Shown: in pieces, positions 22,201 to 36,117 of the stretch
Layout of the letters: every line of letters starts with the position of its first letter
Numbering within the stretch: position 1 is the stretch's first letter
Assembly: GCA_001579985.1 (NCBI GenBank)
Contig: LRSR01012841.1
Location: 1-36,128, forward strand
DNA from: Hypsibius dujardini
Lineage: Eukaryota; Tardigrada; Eutardigrada; Parachela; Hypsibiidae
Length of the DNA stretch: 36,128 bases
Direction of reading: 5' to 3'
Made by a program: the position numbers and the translations under genes
Notes under the pieces: generated by a model
What the model saw: only the letters and a program-made list of their open reading frames with translations
What the model was told of the DNA's origin: nothing
Databases searched by the model: none

Positions 22201-23703
22201 TAATTGTGAGAATGGAACACCCCGCCAATGTTAATTTTGAGAATGGAACACCCATCAGGACTACTGCATTCTGTATTCACAATTCTCACTCCTGACGCAA
22301 ACATCTCCTACTGCATACTGCCTCACCTTGGGGCCTGAATTACCTTTCCCCCACAGATGTGGAAGCGGATGCAGATCAACGAAGGAGAAACACTTACTCT
22401 AACTGGATAGATTTATCCTTGAATTCCCGGGACCGAAAATACGTCTTACAAACACTTTGTGCACGCAAGATATCCTACAGGCTGCTGTCTCAAATTATTT
22501 CTCTTAACGGAATTATACCTGCCCGCTCTGAGATGTGCTAATAGATCTGCCAGGACATCTGTGCACGGCGAAGCCTGATTTGCATACAAGGAATTGCCAC
22601 AGCAAAAACAAGTGTTCCCCATGATTTTAAAACAGTCATCCTGTGACGAATTGGGAGGCAGCAGCTGAGTTCAACCCTGAAAAAAAGGAGCTCGCGATGG
22701 TTGCTGCTTGCTGGAATAGTCGCGCTTAGTTGGGATGAAATATTTCAAGGACGTCTCTCTGCCACGCCCAAGAAAAAACGCAGTGGTAATCACGCATGCA
22801 AGTGTCACGATCCCAAAACGGAAGCCTCAATTGCGAAATCCTCGAGACTCGTGAATCAGATTGTCCGGCTGCGGACCGGGACAGGAAGGATGGTAGCAAA
22901 GAAGAACGGGCCAGCAGATCTCCTCGACGGAAAAACCGGAAGCCGCGACCTAGATCTCATCGACGGTTGACCTTTCCACACGCACTCCACACCCCAGTGC
23001 ACACAACAAGAACTGTGTCAAAAAGGGAGGAAAGTGCTCAATCCCTTACCCGCATGTTATCCACGCTGTAGGAGTCATCAGTGTAGTACAAGACCTCGGA
23101 AGTCGTCATGGGCTCTGTCTCCCGTAGTTTGGATGCTAAATGCAGGCTCGCCGCTCCCACCAGCTGGATCTGATCGTCACTGGTCAGGTTGAACCGCGCC
23201 AAAAACCGATCGCACACGCTGATCGCGCTGGGAAACAAGTCCGCTTCACGGAAGGCACAAACCTGGAAAGAAAGAAAAATGTGTCAACCTAGTTCAATCA
23301 ATCAAGCTTAAAGAATAACGATAACTTGGCCAAATTTGGCTGGAACGAAGAAGGAAGTTTTCCTCTTTGAAAATGAGTTCTAAGAAAACTTTCCGTGTAC
23401 GCCATGTAGCCTATTAAAAACCACTCAGACCTGACACATCCATAGTCCAAGCATTTCGCGCATGTGCGGCTTCACGATGGCGCAAGAAGATGCGCTGAGG
23501 TAATTTGGGTCGTTCGGGGGTTCTCCATTCCGCTGGGTGGCAGCCGCCCTGGGGAGGTAGTCTGCCTCGTGCTTGCACAGCACGCGTGTCACTTGCCACG
23601 GGTTCGGCCGATTGGTCTGTGGTTGGGTCAGGACCCGGGCGTTGTAGTTGACATTCTCCAGGCACACTAGACTCGCGACGTGGTCCTCAGCAGCAGCCGC
23701 CAT
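14360..23703 (-). CDS. CCND: D-type cyclin
   Basis: Five exons on the minus strand: 23703-23431, 23262-23050, 21022-20863, 14972-14842, 14746-14360; 387 residues, phases consistent. An LxCxE motif (LVCLE, residues 12-16) is the Rb-binding hallmark of D cyclins. The N-terminal cyclin fold runs about 60-165 (HMREMLGLWMCQVC, FPSAISVCDRFLARF, LVGAASLHLASKLRETEPMT). It continues with the second fold: SVTPGHFLDAF, then PSVIAASCLVASL. The helix SYLVSCMNKSIEAW aligns with the vertebrate ...DCLKACQEQIEAVL helix. Known role: binds and activates CDK4/6 in the nucleus to phosphorylate Rb in G1. Odd points: residues 294-323 are almost all Asp, Glu and Ser; the C-terminal Thr-Pro degron of vertebrate D cyclins is not visible; a DSGIQED sequence lies at 354-360. 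Introns of 5.9 and 2.0 kb are far longer than elsewhere in the window. Confidence 0.9.
15917..16180. repeat. Degenerate CTGT array
   Basis: About 260 bp of tctg/tatg/tctc tetranucleotides on the plus strand with frequent single-base changes. The periodicity gives artefactual SVCLSVCL-type frames. Confidence 0.9.
17055..17282. repeat. CTGT/CTGC array
   Basis: A long tetranucleotide run that includes a nearly pure (tctg)n tract around 17180-17230, flanked by ctgc-rich tracts. Confidence 0.92.
18040..18225. repeat. CTGT array, degenerate
   Basis: Repeated ctgtctgtctctttgt-like units in the cyclin D intron, in the same orientation as the arrays at 15917 and 17055. Confidence 0.88.
19143..19215. 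repeat. ACAG array
   Basis: Nearly pure (acag)n, the reverse complement of the CTGT arrays found 1-3 kb upstream in the same intron. Confidence 0.93.
21582..21755. repeat. ACAG array, degenerate
   Basis: Cagacagacaga-type units broken by acaa, agag and gccg changes. Its orientation is opposite to the CTGT arrays in the next intron. Confidence 0.9.
22189..22250. repeat. Two tandem copies of a 31-bp unit
   Basis: Copies 22189-22219 and 22220-22250 (ccccgccaatgttaatt followed by gtgagaatggaaca in copy 1, ttgagaatggaaca in copy 2) differ by one base. Confidence 0.93.
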
Positions 23704-24089
23704 CACACCCGTTTCGCGCGTGCCCACTAATTCCTTCCACCGAAACCGTGCGCGCTCAGGGAGTCCGCTGGGGAGTAGAGGACCAGCGTAGCTTCAAGTT
23801 GGTATGCTGCTCGATGGGGTAAAAAGACGGGAAGGGGCTGAAAACCGGGTGACAAAAACTGGCGCAAACCGGGAGAGCAAACTGGGAAGAAGACAGGAGC
23901 AACGATAAGCGGTGCGCTGCTGCCTAATGGTGAACAGCACACACACACACACACTAGAAAGAAATTGAGAAGGAGATGATGCCACCACACAGCTGATTTT
24001 CGGCGGCACGAATGATTTGTCTCACAGTGACTCGGCTCTGCTTGTGCTGACTTGGCTTGCGTTAGCCCACGCCCAGTTCAACGCCCAGT

Positions 24090-24158
24090 ACGCAGGCAGT
24101 GAGGCTACACCTACGCAGGCAGTAAGGCTACACCCACGCAGGCAGTAAGGCTACACCC
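24090..24158. repeat. Three tandem copies of a 23-bp unit upstream of cyclin D
   Basis: Units start at 24090, 24113 and 24136 (acgcaggcagtaaggctaca plus ccc). Copy 1 has two changes. They lie about 390-460 bp upstream of the cyclin D ATG. Confidence 0.95.
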
Positions 24159-24179
24159 ACACCCGTACGTGTTAGGAAG

Positions 24180-24223
24180 GGAATTTGTGTGGTTTGGGGA
24201 GGGAATTTGTGTGGTTTGGGGAG
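24180..24223. repeat. Two tandem copies of a 22-bp G/T-rich unit
   Basis: Bases 24180-24201 and 24202-24223 are identical (ggaatttgtgtggtttgggg plus ag). They follow the 23-bp repeat array within 25 bp. Confidence 0.95.
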
Positions 24224-25203
24224 GAATGATGTTTGCCCAGCCGGCCACTACGAAAGTCGCTTTTGCGAGACTAGTATTTTACGGGCATTCGGACCCTATC
24301 CTCAAGGAGTTCGCAAACCCGCAATGTAATGAACGGCGGTTTGGTAGAAACGAAGCAACGGTCTTGTTACTGTGCTGCGTGGTTTGGAACGTTTCGACGC
24401 TTTGAAGAAACCAACTTGATTCTTGTATTGCGATCAAGTGTCGGTTGATTGCTTCCCAGTGTGATTGGCCCCTTGCTCGGCCGGACCGGCTGGGAAAGTT
24501 CGAATTGCGTCGTTGTCGGGACCTCTTTGATTGTTGGCGTGTTGCTCATCGCCGCGGCTGGACAATGGCATCCGAAGAAGCAAGAGATTCTGACTCACAG
24601 AAAAGTACAAAATGTTTTGCCCCGAAAGAATCACGACTGCCTTAAACTGCCTCAAGGCAAATATTTGTTTTGGCAGTCGGCCAATAAACACAGTGACGTA
24701 ACTAGTGGAAGCAAATTTTCATTACGGGAATTGCTTCTCCGGCTCACGGAAGCACAAAAGAAGTGATTTGAGCGGATCCGTGAATTAGGCTTCAAATGAC
24801 CTTTTTTTTCACACCTTCATGTAGAGCGCCGCTACACATGACAGACAAACTGACTTGAGCCAGCGAGTACGATCTAAACTACTTTTCGCCGATATTCCGA
24901 ATTTGCGCTGTGTGCTTCGCAATTTTCGTGTTTGTTTTTTTTTGTGGTGCAATATGCAAAATTCATAGGTCGATTAGCCGTTTTTAAGCTCACATGAACG
25001 TTCCGAGCGGTGGCCGTCAATTCAGACTTCAGATTACCTCATCAAGTGCTTCATTACTCAATTTGCTCGTACTCTCCCCACACCGGAACTTCCGGTGATT
25101 TCATTTGTTTTGGGCAACGGATTCTCAGCAAGAATTTCGCAGTGACTTCAAATGGATTTAGTACCCGGTACTAAAGCCCAGACAACACTACACACGCATA
25201 GAG

Positions 25204-25547
25204 TGTGAGGGAGCGGTCATGGAATGGGCCACTTGACTTTCCGTACCCTGGAATGGGCCATAGGGTGGCAGGGAGCGCTCTGTCCCAAATTAATCGAAAA
25301 CAAATGAGTGACTGCGTAGTCAGCGCCCTCTACAGGGAGCTTTTTCAATCATCCAATTATTCCGTTTTTAAACACGTTCCCACACCTTTTCTTCAAATCT
25401 GATACGCGTTTCATCAGGGTTATCAATTATTCTCTGTCGTTTAAGACCTTAGTGTTAGCCAAAACCTGTGTGGAAGTTGTGATTCCAGGGTGGCCCATTT
25501 CAGGATACGGAAAGTCAAGTGGCCCATTCCAGAACTCCTACCTCGCA
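25204..25547. mobile_element. Foldback (MITE-like) element, family with copy at 27224, long copy
   Basis: The left end (tgtgagggagcggtcatgga, continuing with gggccacttgactttccgta) pairs with the right end, whose complement reads tgcgaggtaggagttctgga and then the same gggccacttgac core. The interior segment with ctctgtcgtttaagacctta is also found in the shorter copy at 27224-27411. About 150 bp of extra sequence in the left half is private to this copy. Confidence 0.85.
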
Positions 25548-26874
25548 GACGTTCCGGTCAGATCAGTTGGAATATCGGAGACCTTATCTAACAGCGAATT
25601 TTCAGGCTGCCACAATTTCCTACACCGGCTGTAGCAGCGACGCATTATTTCGTCTGTAGACGTACATGTATGTTTACAGAAGACGTTATTTACTTTTTGA
25701 TGAGAAACGCNNNNNNNNNNNNNNNNNNNNNNNNNNNNNNNNNNNNNNNNNNNNNNNNNNNNNNNNNNNNNNNNNNNNNNNNNNNNNNNNNNNNNNNNNN
25801 NNNNNNNNNNNNNNNNNNNNNNNNNNNNNNNNNNNNNNNNNNNNNNNNNNNNNNNNNNNNNNNNNNNAAACGTTACAGCACCAATGCGAAGACCAAAGTG
25901 TCCAGCCGAAGCATGACACGCAGGTGGTGTGGTCGCGCCTGAGCAAAAGACACTCTTTCGGATATTATTATGGTCTGCTGCTGGGGTATTGCCATTGTCC
26001 TCTTTGCCGTCTTGCAAAACTGCAATAAGTACAAAATGACTTTACCGCCGCTCGCTCGCCCACATCTCACGCTGATCCGGCACACACACAGCATCTGACA
26101 CATATATAATTCAAATGAGGAGAGAAAGTCACACTTACTGTTTGCTGCATCCATAAGTATCGCATCACTGCCCAGGTCGCAAGACATCTGCCATATAAAA
26201 ATAGAGACGCGAGAGGCCAGAGGCAGCAGGCTCCTTTTGAAAGTTGTCCGCTGCTCAATACCTTTCGATCAATACCGTCTGGCAAACTCCTAGAACTGTG
26301 AGGGATCTTAATAACTCACTTTTCAGATTTTAATCACTCATCTCTCTCTCTCTCTCTTTAGGTTGCTCGGGATCTGATGATGACCAGCAGTGAAGTTTCC
26401 ACCTTGAAGTTTATCGCGGCGGGGAAGACTTCTCCTGTAGTTTAGATTGCTAATCGGTCGACACTTTATATAGCGTACATACGGTGACCACTTGCATGCA
26501 GTGGTCACTGGTCTACTCACTCAATGATCAGTCATCAGACGCGTTCTCGTAAACAGCTGCCACACAGGTCATCCAATTCATCTGCGCGTCGCGAGAGGAC
26601 TCGAGTAATCTTTGAGAGCACCTTACAAAACGATAACAGAGTTAGAAAGCGTTTAATTCGTCAGATTTCAATTGATTCTTGAGGATTTTAAAGTTCAATC
26701 GGAATTACCCCCTCCTGGTGAAGACTACAAAGCGGTGAAGGGTGTGTCCACAGTCCAGATCCGGACACCAGTTGCAACTCACTTTTAGAAGGGCCGTAGA
26801 TTCATGGGACACACAGTGAGAGCGAGGAAACAGCTCCTTTGCAGGATCTCTCATGTTTTTAGCTCTTGAGAAGC
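25542..26874 (-). CDS. Unidentified gene with four candidate exons, interrupted by the assembly gap
   Basis: Four spliced-looking segments on the minus strand: 26874-26783 (acceptor atttcag, donor AAA|gtgagt), 26187-26139 (acceptor tggcag, donor ACA|gtaagt), 26019 into the gap at 25868 (acceptor attgcag), and 25653-25542 (acceptor ctacag, donor GAG|gtagga). The first and last are each open in only one frame. The first three join in phase to read ...HESTALLK-MSCDLGSDAILMDAANI-LQDGKEDNGN... The fourth reads EIMRRCYSRCRKLWQPENS... I do not recognise the protein. Exon 26187-26139 begins ATG, so the true start could be there. The gap hides the middle, and no 3' end was identified to the left. The donor at 25540-25541 lies inside the terminal repeat of the foldback element. 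Confidence 0.38.
25711..25867. other. Assembly gap (157 N)
   Basis: A run of N. Frames that cross it are meaningless, and the true length may differ. Confidence 1.
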
Positions 26875-28080
26875 CTGAAATATTAAAAATTATATTTTAA
26901 AATACACGAATCAGAAACAGCCGGCATCAGGTGATTTCAAGTGCCAATCGATCCTCCTTTACTTTTTTCCTCACGGGCTTTCACGTTTAGCTACGCAAGG
27001 TAATCTCGTCCAATGTGACAGAAGATAGAATTGTAGTAAACGAATATTGAATCCATTAGAAAAGCTACAACTTGTTGTTAGACGTGGTCAGCGTAAAATG
27101 TTTCAAAATCCAATCTTTGGAACACCCTAACCTGGTCTCTACCGAATGACAACAGGAATGACTAAAACAGCTTTCGGTAGGTGGCGCGGTGTCCACTGTC
27201 CATCATACATGTAGAATTGCTAGTATGAGGGAAGGGTCCTGGAATGGACCACTTGACTTTCCGTACCCTGGAATGCTCCCTGTTATCGATTATTCTCTGT
27301 CGTTTAAGACCTTGGTGATAGCCAAAACATGTCTGGAAGTTGTGATCCCAGGGTGGCCCATTCCAGGGTACGAGAAGGTCAAGTGGCCCATTCCTGGACC
27401 CCTCCCTCATACATGTACTAGTACAGTACGTATAGCTACATAAAATGTGCCCAAACAAGATGCCAGTCAACATTTTTGTTACTCTGAGTTCGAACTATGA
27501 CGATACACTAGTGCCATTTTTGGTCGCAAAATAATTACTGGTATTTTGTTGCATACTCGTACAATCAATCGATCACCGATTATGAATAGTGGAGCTACGT
27601 TCATCATCCAATCAAGCTGATCCGTAGAGCCATAACCACAGAGAAAGACACGATTTTGATTAATAATCTTTGAGAAAAAAGTAAGTAGTTGTACTAAAAA
27701 GACAAGTATCCTGTTTATGGTCTTTAAACTGCAGTAAGTGAGAGCAGAAAGGGGAGACGAGAAATACAAACTGTCCAACAAAGTCGTATAATGAAAACTG
27801 CATCGGCACAGATACTCCTCAATTGATTGATTGATTGATTAGAGGGAACCAATCGATCGTTTTGATTGATTGATTTACTTTGACTTCCAGCAACTTCACT
27901 TCGACATGTCTGCTGACGTCGCCTTTGGCAGTTTATGCATATGAATATACTTATTTTTGATGTTGGAGATTTCGTTTTCTAAATTGATTGTCCTCATTGT
28001 TCTCGCTCCTATTACCGTTAGGAATACTTCGTTCGTAAAATTTATACCGCACCTTTGCGTATCCCAGCCGTTTTGTGAAG
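26875..28080. other. Upstream region of Rabex-5 with a foldback element
   Basis: 1.2 kb before the Rabex-5 start codon. It holds the foldback element 27224-27411 and an ATTG run at about 27824-27875. No coding exon could be supported. The 5' UTR and promoter of Rabex-5 should lie in the right-hand part. Confidence 0.5.
27224..27411. mobile_element. Foldback (MITE-like) element, short copy of the 25204 family
   Basis: The left end tatgagggaagggtcctgga and the right end (complement tatgagggaggggtccagga) are inverted repeats. They continue through the ccacttgac core to ccctggaat. The 188-bp element is nearly all arm. It shares ctctgtcgtttaagacctt and the flanking gttatcgattatt segment with the 25204-25547 copy. 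Confidence 0.88.
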
Positions 28081-29085
28081 ATGGACTTTTTAACGCGTCC
28101 CAAGCGTTCCACCCTGTTCCAACTCAACGAGTCCGATTTGATGTGCAAAAATTCCTGCGGATTCTACGGCAATCCAGAATGGCACGGATTGTGCTCTCGC
28201 TGTTTCCGAGACTATCAAAAGACAACGGAGAGTGGACCTCATCACAGAACGGGTGCCAAGGCAGTCGCGACGGAAAAAGCAGCAAGTGGCCATCACCACC
28301 GACCGCCGCCGTCCTCGTCCACCGTTGCGAAAGATGTACCACCATCCACATTCGATCGATTTGTCTCCAAGAAGCGGCAGCAGTCCGAGCGAAAAGCTCA
28401 CACGATGCGGTCGATCTTCGCTGCCAGCACGACAGCTTCAAAAGGTAAACAATCATATGAGGTTAACATATGATCGATCAATTGATTTGTTGATTGAGAT
28501 GCAAATCCAAAGTGGGTTTTGGTTGCAAAATTCTCATTGGATTAGTTGATAGCAGTTCCATATTGCAAACCTCCCTTTGTGATTGATTGATTGATTGATT
28601 GATTATTGATTTCATGCATTTATTTTGACTAGTATTGGTTGGCTGATTTGTTAAAATTAGCCGTCTTTCCGCTGTTGTGTCGGAAGTTTAGTTCGCAGTT
28701 TGCTCGATTTATAATCTGGACCTCCTGGCATCGTTTAACTTTTGACTTGCTCTTCAGATATTGCGGGTGACCATCCTAAACCAGCAAGACAAGTCAGCGC
28801 AGATGTCCAGTGTGTGGTGCGAGAGTTCAATGAGTTCCTGCAAACCTTACCGAAGCCCGTCGCGACAGACATCGTTCAGCGGGTGCAGGTGGTTTCCAAT
28901 AAACTCCTGGAATTTTCGGCTGCAGATTATAGTGTGGACGAGATGTCCAAGATCGCGAATACGTTTTACGAGGAGTTTAGCGAACGACTCAATCGACATG
29001 ATCTCTACGCCGGTAGGAAGACAGCGACTTTTTTGGCTTTGTACCGACCTGTCGAGTTTATGTAACGGAGACGGCGTAGTCGTCT

Positions 29086-29121
<36 letters not shown>

Positions 29122-30674
29122 GGCAGACAGACAGGCAGACAGACGAAAATGGATGATGAATCTGACTGATCTGAATTACAGGACTGGGTGAGGAAGCTTC
29201 ATCAAAGCTGATGGATTATGCGGAGAGCTACATCCTTGTCCGTAGTTACAAGTACCTTTTTTGCCCTCCCACCACGGATGACGAAGACAAGGATCTTGTG
29301 ATACAGAATAGGGTGAGAAAACTGAACTGGGTTACAGCACTACGTCTTGGTGCGATTGTTGATGAAATCAATCCAGACGTGCGCGAAGCCATGGACGCAG
29401 CTATTACAGGTACGAATATACGTTTGATTGGCTCGTTTTTACTATTTATGGATTTTCAGCGTCTCCCTTTCTTTTAGAGCCAAGTTCAAGCCTTGGTGTG
29501 TTTCTTTAGATCTCATAGAAGTGGATACTAAAAAGACGGTGGACGCCAAGCTGAAGTCGATCGTTGAGTGTTGCCGGCACATTGCGGCCATGTTACAACG
29601 TTCGGGTAACGGGCCTCCCAGTGCCGATCAGTTCCTGCCAGCTGTGATCTATCTCGTTCTGAAGGCCAACCCACCAAGAATGCAGTCCAATATCAAGTTC
29701 ATCACACGATTTGCCAATCCCAACCACCTGCGTACGGGAGAAGCGGGATACTTCTTCACAAATCTCTGTTGTGCTGTCTCGTTTATTGAAAGCATGGATG
29801 CCAAGTCGCTGGAGATGACGGAGGAGGAGTTTCTGCAATATATGAGCGGGGATGTGTCGTCGCCGGCGTCGCTGTACGATCAGCAGACTTTCATGTGTGA
29901 TGGACTCAGGCAGATGAACAAGAATCTACAGTTACTGCACGAATTACAGCAACGTCAGGTTTGTTGCTTCGCTAATGTCTCGATTTCGCCGGTTAGTCTT
30001 GTCTGTCCGCGTCGTCAGTCAGTATTGTCTGTCTGCCTCTATGGGCACTGTCTTGTCTGTCCGCGTCGTCAGTCAGTATTGTCTGTCTGCCTCTATGGGC
30101 ACTGTTTTTCTGCCAGTACCTGCGGTCCTTATGTCGTTCCTGTACTGTCTTTTGTCTGTGTATGGCTCTGTGAGTCTTTACATGTTTTGCTGTTTCGTCT
30201 GAAATTGATCTAAATTTGCTGAATCGGTTGTTTACTGTTTTGCTTGCTTCGCAGAATCGACTGATCGAAAACATCAAAGCAGGGCGCGAGGGTATGGACG
30301 AATTTTGGGAATCTTGCTTCGAACGTGCCCGAAATTTGAAAGAGAAGTTTCCTCTCACCATACATCCACGAAAGCAGCTACCCGTTTTTGAGTATGGTTC
30401 GGCAAACAATACAGAACAGCATGCGAAGGCATTGAGCGATTCAATCATAGCTTCCCCGGATCCCATTCCCGGGACTTCGACCACAGTTTCCCCGGATCCC
30501 ATTCCCGGGACTTCGACCACAGTTTCCCCGGATCCCATTCCCGGGACTTCGACCACAGCTTCCTCGGATCCCATTCCCGGGACTTCAACCACAGCTTCCT
30601 CGGATCCCATTCCCAGGACTTCGAGCAAGGAGGAAATGGCCGTACCCGAAGCGGATCCTCTTATCAAGTTTTAA
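28081..30674 (+). CDS. RABGEF1: Rabex-5 (Rab5 guanine nucleotide exchange factor), A20 finger plus VPS9 domain
   Basis: Five exons: 28081-28444, 28758-29012, 29182-29409, 29510-29958, 30255-30674; 571 residues, phases consistent. An A20-type zinc finger uses C22, C26, C38 and C41 (CKNSCGFYGNPEWHGLCSRC); in the family it binds ubiquitin. A helical bundle follows (VVREFNEFLQTLPKP ... FYEEFSERL). The VPS9 domain includes YKYLFCPPTTDDEDKDLVIQ, NPPRMQSNIKFITRFANP and GYFFTNLCCAVSFIE. The catalytic D322 and Y363 are 41 residues apart, as are human D313 and Y354. Known role: loads GTP on Rab5-type GTPases at early endosomes, usually with rabaptin. The C-terminal segment after ENIKAGREGMDEFWE ends in five 12-residue repeats. 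AATAAA at 30711-30716 is a likely poly(A) signal 37 bp after the stop. ATG 28081 puts the finger at the usual N-terminal position. Confidence 0.95.
29082..29143. repeat. CAGA microsatellite in a Rabex-5 intron
   Basis: A nearly pure cagacagaca run with two caggcaga variants, in the 169-bp intron 29013-29181. Confidence 0.93.
29998..30105. repeat. Two tandem copies of a 54-bp unit in the last Rabex-5 intron
   Basis: Copies at 29998-30051 and 30052-30105 (cttgtctgtccgcgtcgtca and onward) are almost identical. The unit length is a multiple of three, so both strands show repeated peptides through it. Confidence 0.94.
30450..30629 (+). repeat. Coding minisatellite: five 36-bp units in the Rabex-5 C-terminus
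   Basis: Five head-to-tail units encode residues 498-557 with consensus (A/V)SPDPIPGTSTT. Units 1-3 have SPDP, units 4-5 have SSDP, and the last ends RTSSK. It is in frame and adds a Ser/Thr/Pro-rich tail. Confidence 0.95.
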
Positions 30675-30987
30675 TGCTTGCACGGCTTTTATCTGATTTA
30701 ACGAATAGTGAATAAAGTATACTCCCAACAGTTGATAAAAAAAACCAATAAAAATTGTTAAAAATCTGTTGGCCAATAAAGAAAACGCTCTGACATGTGA
30801 TATGCCACATAGTACTCTGCCAATGCCAAGGCCACTCATGGAAGTTAAAAGACACACTCTCAACGTAAAGCTACAAAAGGGCCCACGAAACGACTCCGCA
30901 TCGATGGAAGAGCAAGAATTCATCTTGAATTTCCGGCGTGCACAGCCCTGTTGAGTACCTGAATGAGCAGAGAAGACACCGGTGTAG
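30675..30987. other. Convergent spacer between Rabex-5 and S6 kinase
   Basis: A 313-bp tail-to-tail region with the Rabex-5 AATAAA (30711-30716). No clear minus-strand poly(A) signal for the S6 kinase was seen, apart from an ATTAAA complement overlapping the Rabex-5 stop (30671-30676). No gene. Confidence 0.5.
30711..30716 (+). terminator. Likely poly(A) signal of Rabex-5
   Basis: Canonical AATAAA 37 bp after the Rabex-5 stop codon. Confidence 0.6.
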
Positions 30988-35174
<4,187 letters not shown>

Positions 35175-36080
35175 CCCTTTCCCTTCTCCGTGCGCAAGGC
35201 TACGGATTCCTGATTAGATCTCGGCGGTGGGAGGATTCAGATAGAACGGAATGGCCTGCGCAACATCGCGGAGAAAAACGACAACAAGGGATATGTAATT
35301 TCACGTATTGAAATTGAAATGTGCTCGGCGAACTTCTGAGCTTTTCCCCGACTGCGTGCGGTGTGAAGTAGGTGGAGCCAATCGGCCGGGTGAGTAATCG
35401 TCCGAGCTGATTAGTGAGTTCTGCTTGTTCCATATTCTACCGCTAGTTCTGCCTATTTAATTGACTGTTCCAAGTTAAAATGATGAAAGTTCCGCTTACA
35501 ACGTAAGGGAAAACTCCGCTTGCAGAGCCGCGCGAAGGAACTAAACCAACACCTGACGCAGTGAGGAGTGAATGAACTGAGAAGAGAGAGAAGCAGCGCA
35601 ACTGGGCACGTTTCCTTCGCGCGGCCATCTAGTGCGAGTCACGAGTGGGATGGGCTGACTCGACTCCAAAACAAACGAAGGAAACAACCGATGAGCGACG
35701 ACAGTCGATATTTCCACGGTCAGTTTCGTCAGAATTTTCCAGTCGCAGGCTTCTTTACCTCTCATTCCATTCATTTGTTCTGCATCAATCGGTTCATTAT
35801 TGGCGGCACCATTTTCGATCTTCCGATGCTATTGCACAACCAAAAAGGACTTGAACTATATTTGCATCAATTGGATCATACACTTTCTGCGCCCCCTTTA
35901 TTAGCATTCAACCGTTCTTGAGTTTGGACTTCACTGATTCATCTCTAACTATCTTCACCGATAAATGAATCATTGATGATTTTGATTGGCTGTTGGTCGT
36001 GTCGAAACTCAGCTGTTTGGGGTGGGGATTCTTATTGCAAGTCCTTTGCTCTAGAATCGTTCAATCAAGCGAGGGACTGA
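35175..36080. promoter_or_regulatory. Divergent region upstream of S6 kinase and the right-edge gene
   Basis: Head-to-head spacer of 906 bp. The S6K 5' UTR and promoter must lie at its left. A 117-codon plus-strand frame at 35568-35921 has no recognisable feature and is treated as chance. Confidence 0.4.
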
Positions 36081-36117
36081 ATGGCGAGCTTCCCGGATGA
36101 TTTGGCCGACTCCATAT
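36081..36117 (+). CDS. Possible first coding exon of a gene leaving the window
   Basis: ATG at 36081 opens a frame MASFPDDLADSI followed by a donor-like T|gtacgtg at 36118. It is only 12 codons plus one base before the window ends, so no family can be named. A divergent partner for S6K would fit the alternating gene order. Confidence 0.3.

Larger units (their letters stand above)
21023..23049 (-). other. 2.0-kb cyclin D intron
   Basis: Between cyclin D exons 2 and 3. It contains a degenerate ACAG array (21582-21755) and a 31-bp tandem duplication (22189-22250). No coding or RNA feature could be supported in the remainder. Confidence 0.6.
23704..25203. other. Cyclin D upstream region, no confident gene
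   Basis: 1.5 kb between the cyclin D start codon and the next foldback element. It includes a short CA run at 23938-23954 and two sets of direct repeats at 24090-24223. A plus-strand open frame at 24449-24766 with one hydrophobic stretch is unassigned. The cyclin D promoter should lie in the first few hundred bases. Confidence 0.5.

Noticed and set aside
24449-24766. Plus-strand open frame with one hydrophobic stretch (GTSLIVGVLLIAAAG) preceded by a possible acceptor at about 24460
   Set aside because: No upstream exon joins it in phase and the sequence matches no family I know. It is kept only as a weak candidate for a small membrane protein.
26359-26445. Plus-strand segment after a tctctttag acceptor reading VARDLMMTSSEVSTLKFIAA to a stop
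   Set aside because: It looks like a terminal exon, but no partner exon on the plus strand could be found, and the minus strand of the same segment is equally open for part of its length.
29428-30213. Long plus-strand frame running past the Rabex-5 exon end at 29958
   Set aside because: The portion after 29958 is intron that contains a 54-bp tandem duplication. The family sequence resumes at 30255 after a gcttcgcag acceptor.
35568-35921. 117-codon plus-strand frame between S6K and the right-edge gene
   Set aside because: No domain, no clear splice or promoter context, and it overlaps another open frame. Probably chance.
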